This document shows positions 44,537 to 46,058 of a stretch of 46,058 nt of DNA, one piece after another. A model generated the notes under the pieces. It was not told the origin of the DNA. It did no database searches and saw only the letters and a list, made by a program, of their open reading frames with translations. Source of the DNA: an uncultured Brevundimonas sp. (GTDB lineage: Bacteria > Pseudomonadota > Alphaproteobacteria > Caulobacterales > Caulobacteraceae). Position 1 is the first letter of the stretch. Each line of letters opens with the position of its first letter. The stretch is from positions 1 to 46,058 of the forward strand of contig NZ_CAMZFB010000020.1 in the NCBI RefSeq assembly GCF_947305955.1, read 5' to 3'. Made by a program: the position numbers and the translations under genes.

Positions 44537-45503
44537 TGACCTCGGGGGCGGTGGTGCCGTCGTGGGCGATCGCCACCGGCGACTTGGCCTTGGAGCCGAT
44601 GTTCCATTCGATCTCCAGCTCGGTCGCCAGTGCGCCACCATAAAAGATGGCGTTCACATTCCACGACAGCCAGATCAGCAGGATCACCACGGCACCGACC
44701 GAACCATAGGTCGCGCCCAGATGGACGATCTGCTCGACATAGATGGCGCACATCCACGAGAACAGCCCGCACATGGCGGTGGCAAACAGTCCGCCGATGA
44801 TGGCGGCAGGCCAGGCGACGCGACCGCTGTGACTCATGGCATAGCGATAGAGCATGACGAGGCCAAGCCACAGGCCCGCTGCCGTCCAGACGCTGTCGAG
44901 CGGCATCATCAGCCTGCTGACCGGCTCGGGTGCATAGGCGTGCTCGATCAGGCGCCACGTCACCAGAGTGCCCGACACGACGGTGAACAGGAAGAAGGCG
45001 ACCAGAGCCACAAAGAAGGCCAGCAGGTTGAATTTGAAGAAGCCGTGCGGCTCGGTCTCGTCGTGGATCAGGTTCAGGCCTGCCAACAGCGCCTTGAATC
45101 CGCGGTGCGCCGCATAGCCACCGATGGCCAATGCGATGGCGCTCTGGGTCGAGACGGTACGGAATGATCCGGCGGCCAGTCGGTTGACCTCTGCCAAAAA
45201 CAGGGAGCGCGCGGCCGTGGGTACGGTCTCGGCAAAGGTGGCGACCTGTTCACTGACGTTCCCGATGGCCAGAACCGCCTTGTAAAAGCCAATCAGAATG
45301 GCAATCGCCGGAAACATCGCCAACAGGGCGAAAAAGGTCACGCCGCCCGTATAGAGCATCACATCGCGGCCCCACGAACGCGAGATGGCACGCGCCAGCA
45401 GCCGTCCCCAGAAGAACGGCGAAAGATGACGGATGACGAGCGAGACGCGGCTCTGCCCTTGGTCTGTTCCGGTGGTCGGAACCTCGGGGAGGTTTGGCTG
45501 CAT
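44502..45503 (-). CDS. YihY/virulence factor BrkB family membrane protein
   Basis: A 333-residue inner-membrane protein. The N-terminus leads into about six membrane helices (for example VTFFALLAMFPAIAILIGFYKA, LLAFFVALVAFFLFTVV, VWTAAGLWLGLVMLYRYAM), and the family motif GAVVILLIWLSWNVNAIFYGGALATELE is plain. Older names (ribonuclease BN, BrkB) are not supported for this family; its function is unknown. The last 35 bases overlap the TusA-like gene on the other strand. Confidence 0.9.
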   Translation of the reverse strand: MQPNLPEVPTTGTDQGQSRVSLVIRHLSPFFWGRLLARAISRSWGRDVMLYTGGVTFFALLAMFPAIAILIGFYKAVLAIGNVSEQVATFAETVPTAARSLFLAEVNRLAAGSFRTVSTQSAIALAIGGYAAHRGFKALLAGLNLIHDETEPHGFFKFNLLAFFVALVAFFLFTVVSGTLVTWRLIEHAYAPEPVSRLMMPLDSVWTAAGLWLGLVMLYRYAMSHSGRVAWPAAIIGGLFATAMCGLFSWMCAIYVEQIVHLGATYGSVGAVVILLIWLSWNVNAIFYGGALATELEIEWNIGSKAKSPVAIAHDGTTAPEVINLAERLQSRR

Positions 45504-45665
45504 GGGGTGCCGATTACCCGCAATCCGCAGCCAGGGGAACCCGATCTTCTGTAACTGACAACTTTACAGTGAGGCCGGATCAAACGATACGGTTAAGCTA
45601 GTTTGGCGTGGCCGGACGCCCGGGGGTGGGTGTCCATCCGGCCTGCACCATTCGGGGCATTCGCT
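45504..45665. promoter_or_regulatory. Divergent promoter region with two inverted repeats
   Basis: A 162-bp gap between the divergent YihY gene and the last gene. CTGTAA at 45549-45554 and TTACAG at 45564-45569 form an inverted repeat with a 9-nt spacer, a possible regulator site. GGCCGGA at 45610-45616 and TCCGGCC at 45637-45643 frame a GC-rich hairpin likely in the leader of the downstream gene. No T-run follows. Confidence 0.4.
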
Positions 45666-46058
45666 ATGTACGGCGGTAAAGTGGTGGATATCGCAGCGCG
45701 TATTCTATTCGTATCGCCGCAGAGGGCGCGCTTCGCCGTGCTTCAAAGCGGACTTGAAGGCCAGGGGTGCGAAACCCTGTGGGCGGCGGATGTCGATCAA
45801 GCCGTCATGGCGTTGGAGGCTACCGATTTCGACGCCGTATTCGCGGATGTCGATGATCTGGATCTGGTGGCCCAGCTGGGCCGCATCCGCGCTGTTATGC
45901 CCGAACGTTATCTGCCGATTATCGGGGTGGGGGAAAACGCCGAGCCGTCGCTGGACCTGCGTCTGGCCGATGTGCCGCACCCGACGCAGGCATTGATGCG
46001 TATCGACCACCTGATGCGGGCCGCGATTGCCGAAGAAGAGATTGTGCTGCGCTGTCAG
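45666..46058 (+). CDS. Degenerate receiver-like protein, N-terminal part (gene runs off the right edge)
   Basis: 131 residues to the window end, all open: ARILFVSPQRARFAVLQSGL, FDAVFADVDDLDLVAQLGRI, MPERYLPIIGVGE, then QALMRIDHLMRAAIAEEEI. The shape is that of a response-regulator receiver: it keeps an Asp in the phospho-acceptor area but lacks the usual acidic pair in beta-1 and the conserved Lys. In Caulobacterales, receiver-GGDEF proteins such as PopA or PleD begin this way, but the output domain is outside the window, so this is a guess. ATG 45666 has a weak ribosome site; GTG 45681 is an alternative. Confidence 0.6.
   Translation, partial: MYGGKVVDIAARILFVSPQRARFAVLQSGLEGQGCETLWAADVDQAVMALEATDFDAVFADVDDLDLVAQLGRIRAVMPERYLPIIGVGENAEPSLDLRLADVPHPTQALMRIDHLMRAAIAEEEIVLRCQ

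Noticed and set aside
45591..45596. CtrA half-site (TTAACC on the minus strand)
   Set aside because: No second TTAA half at the required spacing; a six-base match is expected by chance.

Overview
The window is a gene-dense, GC-rich chromosomal segment of an alphaproteobacterium. The gene set points to the Caulobacterales (Caulobacter/Asticcacaulis/Brevundimonas type); the genus cannot be fixed from sequence alone. Supporting signs are HdaA with a Caulobacter-type DnaA G-box (TGATCCACA) in its promoter, an RNase E ending in the GWW tail that docks PNPase in Caulobacter, an NDUFA12-type complex I subunit, a DUF2155 protein, a single long SpoT/Rel behind rpoZ, the pyrE-pdxJ-acpS-lepB-rnc-era-recO block, and adjacent recG, sdhE and mfd. 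I see no tRNA, rRNA, CRISPR array, IS element or prophage.

Layout. 1-3.4 kb: 5' end of ppk1, hdaA, and divergent aspS. 3.4-7.4 kb: two paralogous exported pentapeptide-repeat proteins, then an 836-residue protein that looks like a shrunken class II (B12-dependent) ribonucleotide reductase. It keeps the C-terminal TSCPD domain and zinc ribbon but has no recognisable active site, and two NrdR-like boxes lie upstream. 7.5-11.6 kb: NDUFA12 and DUF2155, facing the aroQ-accB-accC-aat cluster (shikimate step, acetyl-CoA carboxylase, N-end-rule transferase). 11.7-13.9 kb: a PhzF-family epimerase and divergent thiS-thiG. 13.9-18.9 kb: rne, an M48 protease with TPR-like tail, and a membrane-anchored DsbA-like protein, probably one operon behind a structured rne leader. 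19.4-20.6 kb: an AT-rich methyltransferase gene that looks transferred. 20.7-22.0 kb: amidase amiC. 22.0-31.2 kb: a NYN nuclease-like gene, folK, rpoZ, spoT, a LOG-family protein and pyrE-pdxJ-acpS-lepB-rnc-era, tightly packed with stop/start overlaps. 31.2-35.4 kb: a class C beta-lactamase-like serine hydrolase, a succinyl-CoA:acetate CoA-transferase gene cut by one in-frame stop, a SnoaL-like exported protein and recO. 35.4-41.4 kb: recG, sdhE and mfd. 41.4-46.0 kb: an MFS/spermidine-synthase-like fusion, a CinA C-domain amidase with a TusA-like partner, a YihY/BrkB membrane protein and the start of a degenerate receiver-domain protein.

Most genes are core housekeeping. The parts most worth a second look are the ribonucleotide-reductase-derived protein with its NrdR-like boxes, the phased DnaA-box-like array upstream of hdaA, the nonsense-interrupted CoA-transferase, the AT-rich methyltransferase, and a probable CTG start for spoT. 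All family calls come from reading motifs by eye; no database search was run.
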